DNA of 64,000 nucleotides. Source: Pseudocitrobacter corydidari. Its GTDB lineage: Bacteria; Pseudomonadota; Gammaproteobacteria; Enterobacterales; Enterobacteriaceae. The first letter of the stretch is position 1, and each line of letters begins with the position of its first letter. This document shows positions 39,661 to 49,807 of the stretch, piece after piece. The DNA lies in NCBI RefSeq assembly GCF_021172065.1, contig NZ_CP087880.1, positions 1,464,583 through 1,528,582 of the forward strand, in the 5' to 3' direction. The position numbers and the translations under genes are program-made. The notes beneath the pieces were generated by a model. It had not been told where the DNA came from, ran no database searches, and saw only the letters and a program-made list of their open reading frames with translations.

Positions 39661-39948
39661 TCACATGTGCTCGATGCCATCAGGGATGGTGTAAAACGTC
39701 GGGTGGCGGTAGACCTTGCTTTCCGACGGGTCGAAAAATTCGCCGCGTTCTTCCGGCTGCGAGGCAACAATTTCGCTCGCCTTCACCACCCAGATAGAAC
39801 AACCTTCGTTGCGGCGGGTGTAGGCATCGCGAGCGTTTTCCAGCGCCATCGCGTCATCGGCGGCGTGCAGGCTGCCGACGTGGCGGTGAGATAATCCCTG
39901 TTTGCTGCGAACAAAAACTTCATATAACGGCCAGTAAACATTGCTCAT
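39661..39948 (-). CDS. paaB: Phenylacetyl-CoA epoxidase subunit PaaB
   Basis: This 95-residue subunit bridges PaaAC heterodimers in the epoxidase. It is the same length as in K-12 and matches along the full length (WPLYEVFVRSKQGLSHRHVG; ENARDAYTRRNEGCSIWVV). The start at 39948 follows AGGAGAA; the longer frame runs into paaA. Confidence 0.96.
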   Translation of the reverse strand: MSNVYWPLYEVFVRSKQGLSHRHVGSLHAADDAMALENARDAYTRRNEGCSIWVVKASEIVASQPEERGEFFDPSESKVYRHPTFYTIPDGIEHM

Positions 39949-39959
39949 TGTTCTTCTCC

Positions 39960-40889
39960 TTATGCCGCGTTGCGGGTTTGTTGTTTTTGCGCATGCGCCA
40001 GCGCGGCTTCCCGCACCCACGCGCCCTCTTCCCAGGCTTTGCGTTTTGCGGCCAGGCGTTCGTGATTACAGATGCCGCGACCATGGATCACGTCGTTAAA
40101 CTCGTTCCAGTCGATTTCACCAAACTGGTAGTGCCCGCTCTCTTCATCAAAATGCAGATCCGCGTCCGGCACTTTCATGCCCAGCATTTCCACCTGCGGG
40201 ACCGTGTTATCGACAAAGCGCTGACGCAGCTCATCGTTAGTGAATAACTTGATGCGCCACTCCAGGCTCTGGGCACTGTTCGGCGAGTTGTCATCGTTCG
40301 GCCCGAACATCATCAGCGCTGGCCACCAGAAACGGTTGATGGCGTCCTGCAACATCTGACGCTGAGATTCGCTCCCCAGCGCCAGCGCCATGCAGGCTTC
40401 ATAACCCTGACGCTGATGGAAGCTCTCTTCTTTGCAGATTTTCACCATCGCACGGGCGTACGGCCCGTAAGAGGTACGGCACAGCGCCACCTGGTTAACA
40501 ATCGCCGCACCGTCAACCAGCCAGCCAATCACGCCGATATCGGCCCAGCTCAGAGTGGGATAGTTAAAGATGGAGGAGTACTTCATGCGTCCATCGAGCA
40601 TCTTCTGGTAGATGTCTTCACGCGCACAACCGAGGGTTTCTGCTGCGCTGTAGAGATAGAGGCCGTGCCCCGCTTCGTCCTGCACCTTCGCCAGCAGAAT
40701 GGCTTTACGACGCAGCGTCGGCGCGCGAGTGATCCAGTTGCCTTCCGGCAGCATGCCGACAATTTCTGAGTGGGCATGCTGGCCAATCTGGCGGATCAGC
40801 GTTTTGCGGTAGGCGTCCGGCATCCAGTCCTGCGGTTCGATGGCCGTTTCCTGCGCGATGCGCTGGTTAAAGCGTTGTTCTTCTGTCAC
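39960..40889 (-). CDS. paaA: Phenylacetyl-CoA epoxidase catalytic subunit PaaA
   Basis: This 309-residue diiron monooxygenase makes ring-1,2-epoxyphenylacetyl-CoA using O2. Carboxylate and His ligands are visible in [17 protein letters not shown] and [14 protein letters not shown] place the start at a GTG (40887-40889), preceded by AAGGTGAT, because it gives exactly the K-12 length and replaces the K-12 ATG at the same codon. An in-frame ATG at 40922 would add 11 residues and cannot be excluded. It is the first gene of the paaABCDEFGHIJK operon. Confidence 0.94.
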   Translation of the reverse strand: MTEEQRFNQRIAQETAIEPQDWMPDAYRKTLIRQIGQHAHSEIVGMLPEGNWITRAPTLRRKAILLAKVQDEAGHGLYLYSAAETLGCAREDIYQKMLDGRMKYSSIFNYPTLSWADIGVIGWLVDGAAIVNQVALCRTSYGPYARAMVKICKEESFHQRQGYEACMALALGSESQRQMLQDAINRFWWPALMMFGPNDDNSPNSAQSLEWRIKLFTNDELRQRFVDNTVPQVEMLGMKVPDADLHFDEESGHYQFGEIDWNEFNDVIHGRGICNHERLAAKRKAWEEGAWVREAALAHAQKQQTRNAA

Positions 40890-41175
40890 GTCATCACCTT
40901 TTATGATTCCAAAAACATTCACACGATAAACATATGTGAATCACTTTCTTTCTTAAAAGTTACACATTAGTTAAATAAAACCACAAATTTTGTTTGTGCA
41001 TTATGTGACAGCTCTCGCAAAGCAATTGGACAAAACGCTTATAAACAATGAGTTAAGTCATTACGCAAAGCACGCAGCGATCACAATGTTAAAAAATCAT
41101 TAAAATTCAGCTTGCGATTTATGATTCGCAATTTAACTATGTATAAGTAAATCACGTAACATTTGGAGAATAGCG
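40890..41175. promoter_or_regulatory. Divergent paaA/paaZ control region with PaaX-type sites
   Basis: The 286-base AT-rich gap carries the promoters of both catabolic transcripts. TTTATGATTCGCAAT (41118-41132) fits the E. coli PaaX box WWTRTGATTCGCGWT with one mismatch and lies before paaZ. On the minus strand AAAGTGATTCACATA (around 40932-40946) carries the same TGATTC core before paaA, and a third ATGATTCC occurs at 40903-40910. PaaX repression lifted by phenylacetyl-CoA is expected. Confidence 0.75.
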
Positions 41176-43218
41176 ATGCAGCAGTTAGCCAGCTTCTTAT
41201 CCGGCGCATGGCAAACCGGCCAGGGGCGCGCCCGTACCATTCACCATGCCATCAGCGGCGAAGCACTGTGGGAGGTCACCAGTGAAGGGCTGGATATGGC
41301 ACAGGCCCGCCGTTATGCCATTGAGCAGGGCAGCAAAGCGCTCCAGGCGATGACTTTTATTGAACGCGCCGCCATGCTGAAAGCGGTGGCTAAACACCTG
41401 TTAGCGGAAAAAGAACATTTTTACGCGCTGTCGGCGCAAACCGGCGCGACGCGCGCGGATAGCTGGGTGGATATCGAAGGCGGCATCGGCACGCTGTTTA
41501 CCTACGCAGGTCTCGGCAATCGCGAACTGCCGGATGACACACTGTGGCCGGAGGATGAGCTGATCCCGCTTTCGAAAGCGGGTGGATTTGCCGCACGCCA
41601 TGTGTTGACTTCAAAATCAGGCGTAGCGGTACACATTAACGCCTTTAACTTCCCCTGCTGGGGCATGCTGGAAAAACTGGCCCCCACCTGGCTTGCCGGG
41701 ATGGCGGCGATCATCAAACCGGCTACCGCCAGCGCCCAGCTAACTCAGGCGATGGTGAAATCGATTATCGACAGCGGCCTGGTGCCTGACGGCGCGTTAA
41801 GCGTCATTTGCGGTGGCGCGGGTGACCTGCTCGAAAAACTCGACAGCCAGGACGTGGTCACCTTCACCGGCTCCGCCGCGACCGGGCAACAGCTGCGCGT
41901 GCATCCCAACATCGTGGCGAAGTCGATTCCATTCACTATGGAAGCCGACTCCCTCAACTGCTGCGTACTGGGCGATGACGTCACGCCAGAGCAACCGGAG
42001 TTCGCACTTTTCATCCGCGAAATCGTGCGCGAGATGACGGCCAAAGCCGGGCAAAAATGTACCGCTATTCGCCGTATCATCGTACCGCAGCAACAGATCA
42101 ATGCTTTAAGTGAAGCGCTGATTGCGCGTCTGGGGAAAATCGTCGTAGGTGACCCGGCGCAGGAAGGCGTGAAGATGGGCGCGCTGGTGAATATCGACCA
42201 GCGTCAGGACGTGCAGGAGAAAGTGGATCTGCTCGTTGCCGCGGGATGTCAGATTCTGCTGGGCGGCAAAGCGGACGACAAAGCCGCCGGGGCGTTCTTC
42301 CCGCCAACATTACTGCTTTGCCCGCAGCCGGATGAGATCAAAGCCGCGCATGCCATTGAAGCCTTTGGCCCGGTTGCGACCCTGATGCCGTATCAGAACC
42401 GCGACCACGCGCTGGCGCTGGCGCGAGCGGGTGAAGGTAGCCTGGCAGGCACGCTGGTGACCGCCGATGGCGCATTAGCGCGCGAGTTTATTCTCGGCGC
42501 AGCACGCGCGCACGGGCGTATTCAGGTACTGAACGAAGAGTCCTCGAAAGAATCGACCGGACACGGTTCCCCTCTGCCGCAGCTGGTACACGGCGGCCCA
42601 GGCCGTGCGGGCGGTGGTGAAGAGCTGGGCGGATTACGCTCGGTAAAACACTACATGCAGCGTACCGCCATTCAGGGCAGCCCGACCATGCTCGCGGCCA
42701 TTGGTAAACAGTGGGTACGCGGCGCGGTGGTCATGGAAGATCGCGTACACCCGTTCCGCAAATACTTCGAAGAGATCCAGCCCGGCGACAGCCTGCTGAC
42801 GCACCGCCGCACGGTCACCGAAGCGGATGTCGTGAATTTCGCCTGTCTGAGCGGTGACCACTTCTACGCGCATATGGACAAACTCGCCGCCGCCGAGTCG
42901 CTGTTCGGCGAGCGCGTGGCCCACGGTTACTTCCTGATTTCCGCCGCTGCGGGCCTGTTCGTTGACCCCGGCGTCGGGCCAGTTATCGCCAACTACGGCA
43001 TGGAAAACCTGCGCTTCATCGAGCCGGTCAAACCGGGCGACACCATTCAGGTGCGTCTGACCTGTAAGCGTAAAACTATCAAACGCCAGAAAACAGCGGA
43101 AGAGACCCCTACCGGCGTGGTGGAATGGTCGGTTGAGATTTACAACCAGCATCAGCAGGCGGTTGCGCTGTATTCCATTCTGACGCTAGTAGCGCGACAG
43201 AGCGGGGATTTTGCCTAA
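41176..43218 (+). CDS. paaZ: Bifunctional oxepin-CoA hydrolase / semialdehyde dehydrogenase
   Basis: This 680-residue fusion has an N-terminal aldehyde dehydrogenase (1-~520) and a C-terminal MaoC-type R-hydratase (~530-680). The hydratase opens the oxepin ring to an aldehyde, which the dehydrogenase oxidises with NADP. Catalytic residues known for E. coli PaaZ fall at identical positions: Glu256, Cys295 (GQKCTAIRR), Asp561 and His566 (SGDHFYAHM). It is transcribed divergently from paaA, with GGAG seven bases before the ATG. Confidence 0.97.
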   Translation: MQQLASFLSGAWQTGQGRARTIHHAISGEALWEVTSEGLDMAQARRYAIEQGSKALQAMTFIERAAMLKAVAKHLLAEKEHFYALSAQTGATRADSWVDIEGGIGTLFTYAGLGNRELPDDTLWPEDELIPLSKAGGFAARHVLTSKSGVAVHINAFNFPCWGMLEKLAPTWLAGMAAIIKPATASAQLTQAMVKSIIDSGLVPDGALSVICGGAGDLLEKLDSQDVVTFTGSAATGQQLRVHPNIVAKSIPFTMEADSLNCCVLGDDVTPEQPEFALFIREIVREMTAKAGQKCTAIRRIIVPQQQINALSEALIARLGKIVVGDPAQEGVKMGALVNIDQRQDVQEKVDLLVAAGCQILLGGKADDKAAGAFFPPTLLLCPQPDEIKAAHAIEAFGPVATLMPYQNRDHALALARAGEGSLAGTLVTADGALAREFILGAARAHGRIQVLNEESSKESTGHGSPLPQLVHGGPGRAGGGEELGGLRSVKHYMQRTAIQGSPTMLAAIGKQWVRGAVVMEDRVHPFRKYFEEIQPGDSLLTHRRTVTEADVVNFACLSGDHFYAHMDKLAAAESLFGERVAHGYFLISAAAGLFVDPGVGPVIANYGMENLRFIEPVKPGDTIQVRLTCKRKTIKRQKTAEETPTGVVEWSVEIYNQHQQAVALYSILTLVARQSGDFA

Positions 43219-43255
43219 TACGTTACTGAAAATGCAGCTAAACGATGGCTGTAAC

Positions 43256-43284
43256 GGCCCGATGATGCCCCTCGTCATCGGGCC
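43256..43284 (+). terminator. Hairpin after paaZ
   Basis: GGCCCGATGA (43256-43265) pairs with TCATCGGGCC (43275-43284), a perfect 10-bp stem. No T tract follows. It lies 37 bases after the paaZ stop. Confidence 0.5.
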
Positions 43285-43420
43285 ATAAATGTCTGCACAA
43301 CCTTCGCTTTCATCTTTAGGAACGATACTAACGCATGCTATTATAACTCGACGTTACTGTAAGAATACGAACAGTCTCTTGCGGTATTAACAGGGATCGC
43401 AGTTGTAAGAGGAAACGCGT

Positions 43421-44050
43421 ATGACTTTATTTTCAGAGTATAACTCGCCCTACCTGTTTGCCATTTCATTTGTTTTACTGATTGGCGTACTTGAATTCAT
43501 TGCACTTATATTCGGGCATTTAATATCGAGCGCGCTTGATGCGCATCTGCAGCATTTTGATGCTTTAACGTCCGGCAATATCGGGCAAGTTATGCATTAT
43601 ATGAATATTGGCCGGATTCCTGCGTTGGTTATTCTATGTCTGCTGGCAGGATATTTCGGCCTGTTTGGCATTCTTATACAACATGGTTCGATGACGCTTT
43701 GGCACACCCCGATTAGTAACCTGCTGCTGGCTCCTGTCTCACTGATGATGTCCGTCTTTGCTGTTCATTACAGCGGCAAAGCCATTGCCCCGTGGCTGCC
43801 GCGCGATGAAACCACCGCTATCGCAGAAGATGAATATATTGGCCGTATGGCAATAATGACTGGGCATGTTGCCAGCACGGGTAATCCCGGTGAAGGGAAA
43901 TTCACCGACAAATTTGGGCAAACACACTATTTATTACTTGAGCCTGAAGAAGGGAAAGAATTTCGAAGAGGAGATAAAGTGCTGATTATTGGCCGTCTCT
44001 CTTCAACGCGCTATCTGGCTGAAATAAATCCATGGCCAGAACATTTGTAA
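43421..44050 (+). CDS. yqiJ: YqiJ, inner-membrane OB-fold protein partnered with flotillin YqiK
   Basis: This 209-residue protein has three or four N-terminal membrane helices (about residues 10-125) and a cytoplasmic OB-like NfeD-type domain ([20 protein letters not shown]). It follows my memory of E. coli YqiJ in length and sequence. NfeD-type proteins are companions of flotillins in membrane microdomains. It starts 27 bases before the yqiK start and is clearly co-transcribed with it. In K-12 the pair is at another chromosomal place; here it sits between paaZ and tynA. Confidence 0.92.
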   Translation: MTLFSEYNSPYLFAISFVLLIGVLEFIALIFGHLISSALDAHLQHFDALTSGNIGQVMHYMNIGRIPALVILCLLAGYFGLFGILIQHGSMTLWHTPISNLLLAPVSLMMSVFAVHYSGKAIAPWLPRDETTAIAEDEYIGRMAIMTGHVASTGNPGEGKFTDKFGQTHYLLLEPEEGKEFRRGDKVLIIGRLSSTRYLAEINPWPEHL

Positions 44051-44077
44051 TGTTTGATTAATTTAAAGGGACTACTA

Positions 44078-45772
44078 ATGGATGATGTTATTGGCATGCT
44101 GCCATCATGGATGTTTACCGCCATCATCGCGGTTTTCATTTTGTTGGTTGTTGGGATTATTTTCGCCAGGTTATATCGTCGGGCTTCCGCCGAACAATCC
44201 TTTGTTCGAACGGGACTGGGCGGGCAAAAAGTGGTGATGAGTGGTGGCGCAATTGTCATGCCCATCTTCCACGAAATCATTCCTATCAACATGAATACCC
44301 TAAAACTGGAAGTCAGCCGTTCAACCGTCGATAGCCTGATCACAAAAGATCGTATGCGTGTCGATGTCGTCGTGGCCTTCTTTGTACGGGTCAAGCCTAC
44401 CGTGGAAGGAATTGCAACCGCTGCGCAAACCCTCGGGCAGCGAACCCTTTCACCGGAAGATTTACGTGTGCTCATTGAAGATAAATTCGTGGATGCCCTG
44501 CGTGCTACCGCCTCGCAAATGACCATGCATGAACTTCAGGATACGCGAGAAAACTTTGTACAGGGTGTACAAAATACGGTTGCAGAAGATCTGTCAAAGA
44601 ACGGACTGGAGCTAGAAAGCGTCTCGTTAACCAATTTTAACCAGACAGAAAAAGTACATTTCAACCCAAACAACGCCTTTGATGCCGAAGGCCTGACAAA
44701 ACTGACGCAGGAAACGGAACGCCGTCGTCGTGAACGTAACGAAGTTGAGCAAGATGTGGAAATTGCCGTTCGCGAGAAAAACCGTGATGCACTGTCGCGC
44801 AAGCTGGAGATTGAACAGCAGGAAGCGTTCATGACGCTTGAGCAGGAACAACAAGTGAAAACGCGTACTGCCGAGCAGAATGCAAAAATTGCCGCTTTTG
44901 AAGCCGAGCGTCACCGTGAAGCTGAACAAACGCGCATTCTTGCCGAGCGCCAAATTCAGGAAGCAGAAATCGAGCGTGAACAGGCAGTACGTTCCCGTAA
45001 AGTGGAAGCCGAGCGTGAAGTTCGCATAAAAGAAATTGAACAGCAGCAGGTCACCGAAATTGCTAACCAGACCAAATCTATTGCCATTGCGGCGAAGTCT
45101 GAACAGCAATCCCAGGCAGAAGCCCGCGCTAACGATGCGCTGGCAGAAGCCGTTCGCTCGCAGCAGAACGTTGAGACCACGCGCCAGACCGCAGAAGCTG
45201 ATCGTGCGAAACAAGTTGCACTGATCGCTGCCGCACAGGATGCAGAAACCCAGGCGGTTGAACTGACCGTGCGGGCAAAAGCAGAGAAAGAAGCAGCGGA
45301 AATGCAGGCGGCAGCGATTGTTGAACTTGCCGAAGCAACGCGTAAAAAAGGCCTTGCCGAGGCGGAAGCGCAACGCGCGCTGAACGACGCCATTAACGTA
45401 CTTTCTGATGAACAAACTAGCCTGAAATTCAAACTGGCCCTGTTGCAGTCGCTGCCGTCTGTGATTGAGAAATCCGTTGAACCAATGAAGTCTATCGACG
45501 GCATTAAGATAATCCAGGTCGATGGGTTGAATCGTGGCGGCATCACCGGTGAAGCTACCTCGGGCGTTGCAAACGGCGGTAATCTGGCAGAACAGGCCCT
45601 GTCAGCTGCGCTCTCTTACCGCACTCAGGCACCGCTGATTGATTCACTGTTGAAAGAGATCGGTCTGTCCGGAGGTTCACTATCCGCATTAGCGGAACCG
45701 TTAAAATCGGATGCTATAAGCGAGAAACCGTCTACGGTTAACCCGGTGGAAATGCGAGCTGAAAGCGAGTAA
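44078..45772 (+). CDS. yqiK: YqiK, flotillin-family membrane scaffold
   Basis: This 564-residue protein has one N-terminal membrane helix (about residues 8-30), an SPFH/Band 7 domain (about 40-200) and a long Glu/Ala/Arg-rich coiled coil (about 210-470), ending in a flotillin tail with NLAEQALSAALSYRTQAP. E. coli YqiK forms membrane foci and affects motility and antibiotic response. The start at 44078 follows AAGGGA; an upstream in-frame ATG at 44054 was rejected. A terminator follows. Confidence 0.94.
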   Translation: MDDVIGMLPSWMFTAIIAVFILLVVGIIFARLYRRASAEQSFVRTGLGGQKVVMSGGAIVMPIFHEIIPINMNTLKLEVSRSTVDSLITKDRMRVDVVVAFFVRVKPTVEGIATAAQTLGQRTLSPEDLRVLIEDKFVDALRATASQMTMHELQDTRENFVQGVQNTVAEDLSKNGLELESVSLTNFNQTEKVHFNPNNAFDAEGLTKLTQETERRRRERNEVEQDVEIAVREKNRDALSRKLEIEQQEAFMTLEQEQQVKTRTAEQNAKIAAFEAERHREAEQTRILAERQIQEAEIEREQAVRSRKVEAEREVRIKEIEQQQVTEIANQTKSIAIAAKSEQQSQAEARANDALAEAVRSQQNVETTRQTAEADRAKQVALIAAAQDAETQAVELTVRAKAEKEAAEMQAAAIVELAEATRKKGLAEAEAQRALNDAINVLSDEQTSLKFKLALLQSLPSVIEKSVEPMKSIDGIKIIQVDGLNRGGITGEATSGVANGGNLAEQALSAALSYRTQAPLIDSLLKEIGLSGGSLSALAEPLKSDAISEKPSTVNPVEMRAESE

Positions 45773-45797
45773 AAACAGCACATCAGTAATGAACACC

Positions 45798-45822
45798 AAA
45801 TGCCTCCCCGGAGGCATTTTTT
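45798..45822 (+). terminator. Intrinsic terminator of yqiJK
   Basis: AAATGCCTC and GAGGCATTT surround a 4-base loop and run into TTTT. It lies 25 bases after the yqiK stop and before the tynA promoter. Confidence 0.9.
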
Positions 45823-45827
45823 ATATC

Positions 45828-45865
45828 TGGCAAAACTGCCAAACAACCTGGCAGGTGCAGGCAAA
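45828..45865 (+). promoter_or_regulatory. Candidate tandem FeaR sites upstream of tynA
   Basis: TGGCAAAACTGCCAAA (45828-45843) fits the FeaR consensus TGNCA-N8-AAA exactly. A second TGGCA begins 21 bases later (45849) and reaches AAA after nine bases rather than eight. The 21-base spacing puts both on the same helical face, as in the feaB promoter. Confidence 0.6.
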
Positions 45866-45960
45866 CGACTTTACCGCCGTGCTGATAGGGTGAAAGCGTT
45901 AAAAACCGCCCGCAGAGAGCGGTAGCGAGCGAGAAACACAACAACAAGACGAGGTTTATA

Positions 45961-48231
45961 ATGGGAAGCTCCTCTATTCTTTCTCCCCGCAAGACGGCAC
46001 TGGCTCTGGCCGTAGCCCTGTTTTGCGCCTGGCAATCGCCGGTTTTCGCCCACGGCGGCGAAGCCCACATGGTGCCGATGGATAAAACACTGGCAGATTT
46101 TGGCGCCGATGTGCAATGGGATGACTACGCACAAGTTTTCACGCTGATTAAAGATGGCGCTTACGTCAAAGTAAAACCGGGCGCTAAAACCGCGATCGTC
46201 AACGGCCAGCCGCTTAACCTGCAAGTGCCGGTGGTGATGAAGGACAACAAAGCCTGGGTTTCTGAAACCTTTATCAACGATGTTTTCCAGTCTGGCCTGG
46301 ACCAGACCTTCCAGGTGGAGAAAGCGCCGCACCCGCTTAACGCCCTGAGCGCAGATGAAATCAAGCAAGCCGTTGAGATCATCAAAGCATCGCCAGATTT
46401 TAAACCGAATACCCGTTTTACCGAGATCTCACTGCACTCGCCTGAGAAAGCCGCCGTATGGGCATTCGCGCTGGAAGGCAAAGCCGTAACTGAGCCGCGC
46501 AAAGCGGATGTCATCATGCTGGATGGCAAGCACATCATCGAAGGTGTGGTTGATCTGCAAAACAAAAAGATCCTCTCCTGGCAGCCCATCAAAGACGCGC
46601 ACGGCATGGTGCTGATTGACGACTTCGCCAGCGTGCAAAACATCATTAATGCCAGCACAGAATATGCTGAAGCACTGAAAAAACGCGGTATCAACGACCC
46701 GAAAAAAGTCATTACTACCCCGCTCACCGTGGGCTATTTTGACGGCAAAGACGGCCTGAAACAGGATGCGCGTCTGCTGAAAGTCATCAGTTATCTGGAC
46801 GTGGGCGATGGCAACTACTGGGCGCATCCGATTGAAAACCTGGTCGCGGTTGTCGACCTGGAACAGAAAAAAATCGTGAAGCTGGAAGAAGGCCCGGTGA
46901 TCCCGGTACCGATGGCCGCACGCGCCTACGATGGCCGTGACCGCGTCGCCCCGGCGGTGAAACCGCTGGATATCATTGAACCGGAAGGTAAAAACTACAC
47001 CATCACCGGCGACATGATCCACTGGCGTAACTGGGATTTCCACCTGAGCATGAACTCGCGCGTCGGGCCGATGATCTCCACTGTGACCTTTAACGATAAC
47101 GGCACCAAACGTAAAGTGATGTACGAAGGATCGCTTGGCGGGATGATCGTGCCATACGGCGACCCGGATATCGGCTGGTACTTCAAAGCGTACCTGGATT
47201 CCGGTGACTACGGCATGGGTACTCTCACCTCGCCTATCGCGCGCGGCAAAGATGCGCCGTCGAACGCTGTGCTGCTGAACGAGACCATCGCCGACTACAC
47301 CGGCACACCCACCGAGATCCCGCGCGCGATTGCCGTTTTCGAACGCTATGCCGGGCCGGAGTATAAGCACCAGGAGATGGGCCAGCCGAACGTCAGCACC
47401 CAGCGACGTGAGCTGGTTGTGCGCTGGATAAGCACCGTAGGCAACTACGACTACATTTTCGACTGGATCTTCCACGAAAACGGCACCATCGGTATCGATG
47501 CAGGCGCAACCGGCATTGAAGCAGTGAAAGGCGTAAAAGCCAAAACCATGCACGACCCGAGCGCGAAAGACGATACGCGTTACGGTACGCTGATCGACCA
47601 TAATATTGTCGGCACCACCCACCAGCATATCTACAACTTCCGCCTCGACCTCGACGTTGATGGCGAGAACAACAGCCTGGTGGCGATGGACCCGGTAGTG
47701 AAACCGAATACCGCAGGCGGCCCGCGTACCAGTACCATGCAGATCAACGAGTACGCTATCAGCAACGAGAAGGACGCGGCGCAGAAATTTGACCCAGGTA
47801 CCATTCGTCTGCTGAGCAACCCGAACAAAGAAAACCGCATGGGTAACCCGGTTTCCTATCAGATTATCCCGTACGCGGGCGGCACGCATCCGGTCGCGAA
47901 AGGCGCGCAGTTCGCCCCGGACGAGTGGATTTACCATCGCCTGAGCTTTATGGATAAACAGCTGTGGGTGACGCGTTATCATCCGGACGAGCGCTTCCCG
48001 GAAGGGAAATACCCGAACCGTTCAACGCACGATACCGGGCTCGGTCAGTACACCAAAGACAATGAGTCGCTGAACAACACCGATACGGTAGTGTGGATGA
48101 CGACCGGCACCACGCACGTCGCCCGCGCCGAAGAGTGGCCGATTATGCCAACGGAATGGGTGCATACGCTGCTGAAACCGTGGAACTTCTTTGATGAAAC
48201 GCCGACGTTGGGGGCGAAGAAAGAGAAGTGA
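45961..48231 (+). CDS. tynA: Periplasmic copper amine oxidase (tyramine/phenylethylamine oxidase)
   Basis: This 756-residue precursor has a 30-residue signal peptide (ending SPVFA before HGGEAH). It oxidises 2-phenylethylamine and tyramine to the aldehydes with release of ammonia and H2O2. The Tyr that becomes topaquinone is Tyr496 in NYDYIFDW, equal to Tyr466 of mature E. coli enzyme. The copper ligand pair is in GTTHQHIYNF. Two candidate FeaR sites lie upstream. The product phenylacetaldehyde feeds FeaB and then the paa operon. K-12 has tynA directly beside paaZ; here yqiJK intervenes. Confidence 0.97.
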   Translation: MGSSSILSPRKTALALAVALFCAWQSPVFAHGGEAHMVPMDKTLADFGADVQWDDYAQVFTLIKDGAYVKVKPGAKTAIVNGQPLNLQVPVVMKDNKAWVSETFINDVFQSGLDQTFQVEKAPHPLNALSADEIKQAVEIIKASPDFKPNTRFTEISLHSPEKAAVWAFALEGKAVTEPRKADVIMLDGKHIIEGVVDLQNKKILSWQPIKDAHGMVLIDDFASVQNIINASTEYAEALKKRGINDPKKVITTPLTVGYFDGKDGLKQDARLLKVISYLDVGDGNYWAHPIENLVAVVDLEQKKIVKLEEGPVIPVPMAARAYDGRDRVAPAVKPLDIIEPEGKNYTITGDMIHWRNWDFHLSMNSRVGPMISTVTFNDNGTKRKVMYEGSLGGMIVPYGDPDIGWYFKAYLDSGDYGMGTLTSPIARGKDAPSNAVLLNETIADYTGTPTEIPRAIAVFERYAGPEYKHQEMGQPNVSTQRRELVVRWISTVGNYDYIFDWIFHENGTIGIDAGATGIEAVKGVKAKTMHDPSAKDDTRYGTLIDHNIVGTTHQHIYNFRLDLDVDGENNSLVAMDPVVKPNTAGGPRTSTMQINEYAISNEKDAAQKFDPGTIRLLSNPNKENRMGNPVSYQIIPYAGGTHPVAKGAQFAPDEWIYHRLSFMDKQLWVTRYHPDERFPEGKYPNRSTHDTGLGQYTKDNESLNNTDTVVWMTTGTTHVARAEEWPIMPTEWVHTLLKPWNFFDETPTLGAKKEK

Positions 48232-48265
48232 TGTTTGCGTTGTGAGGAAACGGTGATTTATTGAT

Positions 48266-48294
48266 GCCGGATGCGGCGCAACGCCTTATCCGGC
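48266..48294. repeat. REP palindrome 1 after tynA
   Basis: GCCGGATGCGGCGCAACGCC followed by TTATCCGGC is a typical REP sequence. Confidence 0.8.
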
Positions 48295-48336
48295 ATACAA
48301 AAAACGTAAATTCAATAGATTGCAGAAAACCCGTAG

Positions 48337-48361
48337 GCCGGATAAGCGTAGCGCATCCGGC
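48337..48361. repeat. REP palindrome 2 after tynA
   Basis: GCCGGATAAGCG and CGCATCCGGC arms lie in opposite order to the first copy, so the two form a BIME pair. Confidence 0.8.
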
Positions 48362-48598
48362 ATTTTGGTGTTTGTCGTCACTCTCGAAACTGCGCCCTGT
48401 CACGTTTTTTCTAAGTAGAAAGTAGAATTAACATCGAATAAAACTCTCGGAGTTTTTAAGTGGCAAATTAATCATCACCAATATTAATAATCACATCAGG
48501 CATAATTCCGAATTCCACTCTCCCTAAATAAAGCCATTTCACCACCATCATCGCCGGGGGTATTCTTCCTGCGACCTCACTCAATAGACCACACCAAC

Positions 48599-49807
48599 AT
48601 GTCACTACGCCAATGGATTGCCGCCTGTGTTCTCCTCGTCATGCTGATAGCCGGTTACTGTCTGTATGCCCTTTTCTCTTCACCAAAATCGATACATCTC
48701 GATCAGCAAGTCTATATCTGGCAACGCGTCTGGACACCCCAGCACCAAAAAGCGCTGAAACAGAGCCACGCCCTGTTTTCAGCCCTGCGCGTACTGGGTT
48801 TACAGATTCATCCGCAGGAAGGGGTTCGTACTATCGTGGTGGATACCGCGCTGTTAAAGCAGGATGGGCGCTCGGTGTGGCTGGTTGTGCGGCTGGATGG
48901 TCAACTCGCTCACCTCAACCAACCGCTTATTATTATGCAGGTTCAGCGCACGATTAACACATGGATGAAGGCCGGGGTCCCGTTAACCGGCATTGAAATT
49001 GATTACGATGCGCCAACGGCAAAACTGGCGGCCTATCAGCAATTCGTTCGCGCCCTGCGTAAAGCATTGCCAGAAGAGTTAACGCTGAGTATTACTGCCC
49101 TCCCCACCTGGCTGGAATCGCCCTTGCTGCCAACGCTGTTGCAAACTGCGGATACTTCCGTCCTGCAGGTTCACAATGTGCAATCGCCCATGAAAGGCTT
49201 GTTTGACTCGGCGCTGGCGCAACGCTGGCTTCACGAATACGCAGGTAAAACACGGCATCCCTTTTTCATTGCCCTACCGGCCTACGGTTCTGCGTTAACA
49301 CGAGACAACCGCGTGGAGAGTGAAATCCTCTTATCTTATGCAGAAGAGTTGCAGGAACTGAGCGTTGCGCCGCAAACGTTAGCCGATTTTATCCAGCAAC
49401 TGGAAGGCTCCCCGCCGAAGGAATTACAAGGGATCGTCTGGTTCCGGCTGCCACTTACAGGCGATCGTCGTGCCTGGTCAATGACTACGCTTGAAGCCGT
49501 GATTCATCATCAATCGCTGGCACCTCGCTGGTCGGTCATTATCACACCGACTCAGGATGCAAAACTTTTCGATCTGGCGATTAAAAATAGCGGCCAAATT
49601 GATTCACCGCTGCCCCAACAGGTTGTCCTGCAAAATGCGGAGTGCGAATTTACCGATGGTGCAAATCACTACCGTTCAGAATTAACTCAGGATGCACTGC
49701 GGTTTACGCGCATCAGTTCGCAGCAGCTCCGCGCCGGAGAAAGCAGCCCGCTGGGATGGGCGCGCTGCGCAAAAACATTACAGGGAAATTTCGATGTTAA
49801 ACCGTAA
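48599..49807 (+). CDS. Membrane-anchored DUF3142 protein
   Basis: This 402-residue protein has an N-terminal anchor (about residues 7-27) and a periplasmic domain with DUF3142 features: VYIWQRVW (38-45) and the acidic barrel motif GIEIDYDAP (131-139), which resembles the catalytic-strand motif of TIM-barrel glycoside hydrolases. The family has no established function; a carbohydrate-binding or hydrolytic barrel is an inference from fold-like motifs. No clear ribosome binding site precedes the ATG. It overlaps the next gene by 14 bases, so the two act as a unit. Confidence 0.8.
   Translation: MSLRQWIAACVLLVMLIAGYCLYALFSSPKSIHLDQQVYIWQRVWTPQHQKALKQSHALFSALRVLGLQIHPQEGVRTIVVDTALLKQDGRSVWLVVRLDGQLAHLNQPLIIMQVQRTINTWMKAGVPLTGIEIDYDAPTAKLAAYQQFVRALRKALPEELTLSITALPTWLESPLLPTLLQTADTSVLQVHNVQSPMKGLFDSALAQRWLHEYAGKTRHPFFIALPAYGSALTRDNRVESEILLSYAEELQELSVAPQTLADFIQQLEGSPPKELQGIVWFRLPLTGDRRAWSMTTLEAVIHHQSLAPRWSVIITPTQDAKLFDLAIKNSGQIDSPLPQQVVLQNAECEFTDGANHYRSELTQDALRFTRISSQQLRAGESSPLGWARCAKTLQGNFDVKP

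Larger units (their letters stand above)
48232..48598. other. Gap between tynA and the DUF3142 gene
   Basis: The 367 bases carry two REP palindromes near the tynA end and an AT-rich second half (48400-48598) that probably contains the promoter of the following pair. No supported gene is present. Confidence 0.6.

Noticed and set aside
46429..47982. 517-codon frame opposite tynA on the minus strand
   Set aside because: It is a shadow of tynA, rich in His and Val in an unlikely pattern, without a start signal.
48266..48361. Attachment site or mobile element border between tynA and the DUF3142 gene
   Set aside because: The palindromes are ordinary REP sequences; no integrase or matching direct repeat was found on the other side of the block.
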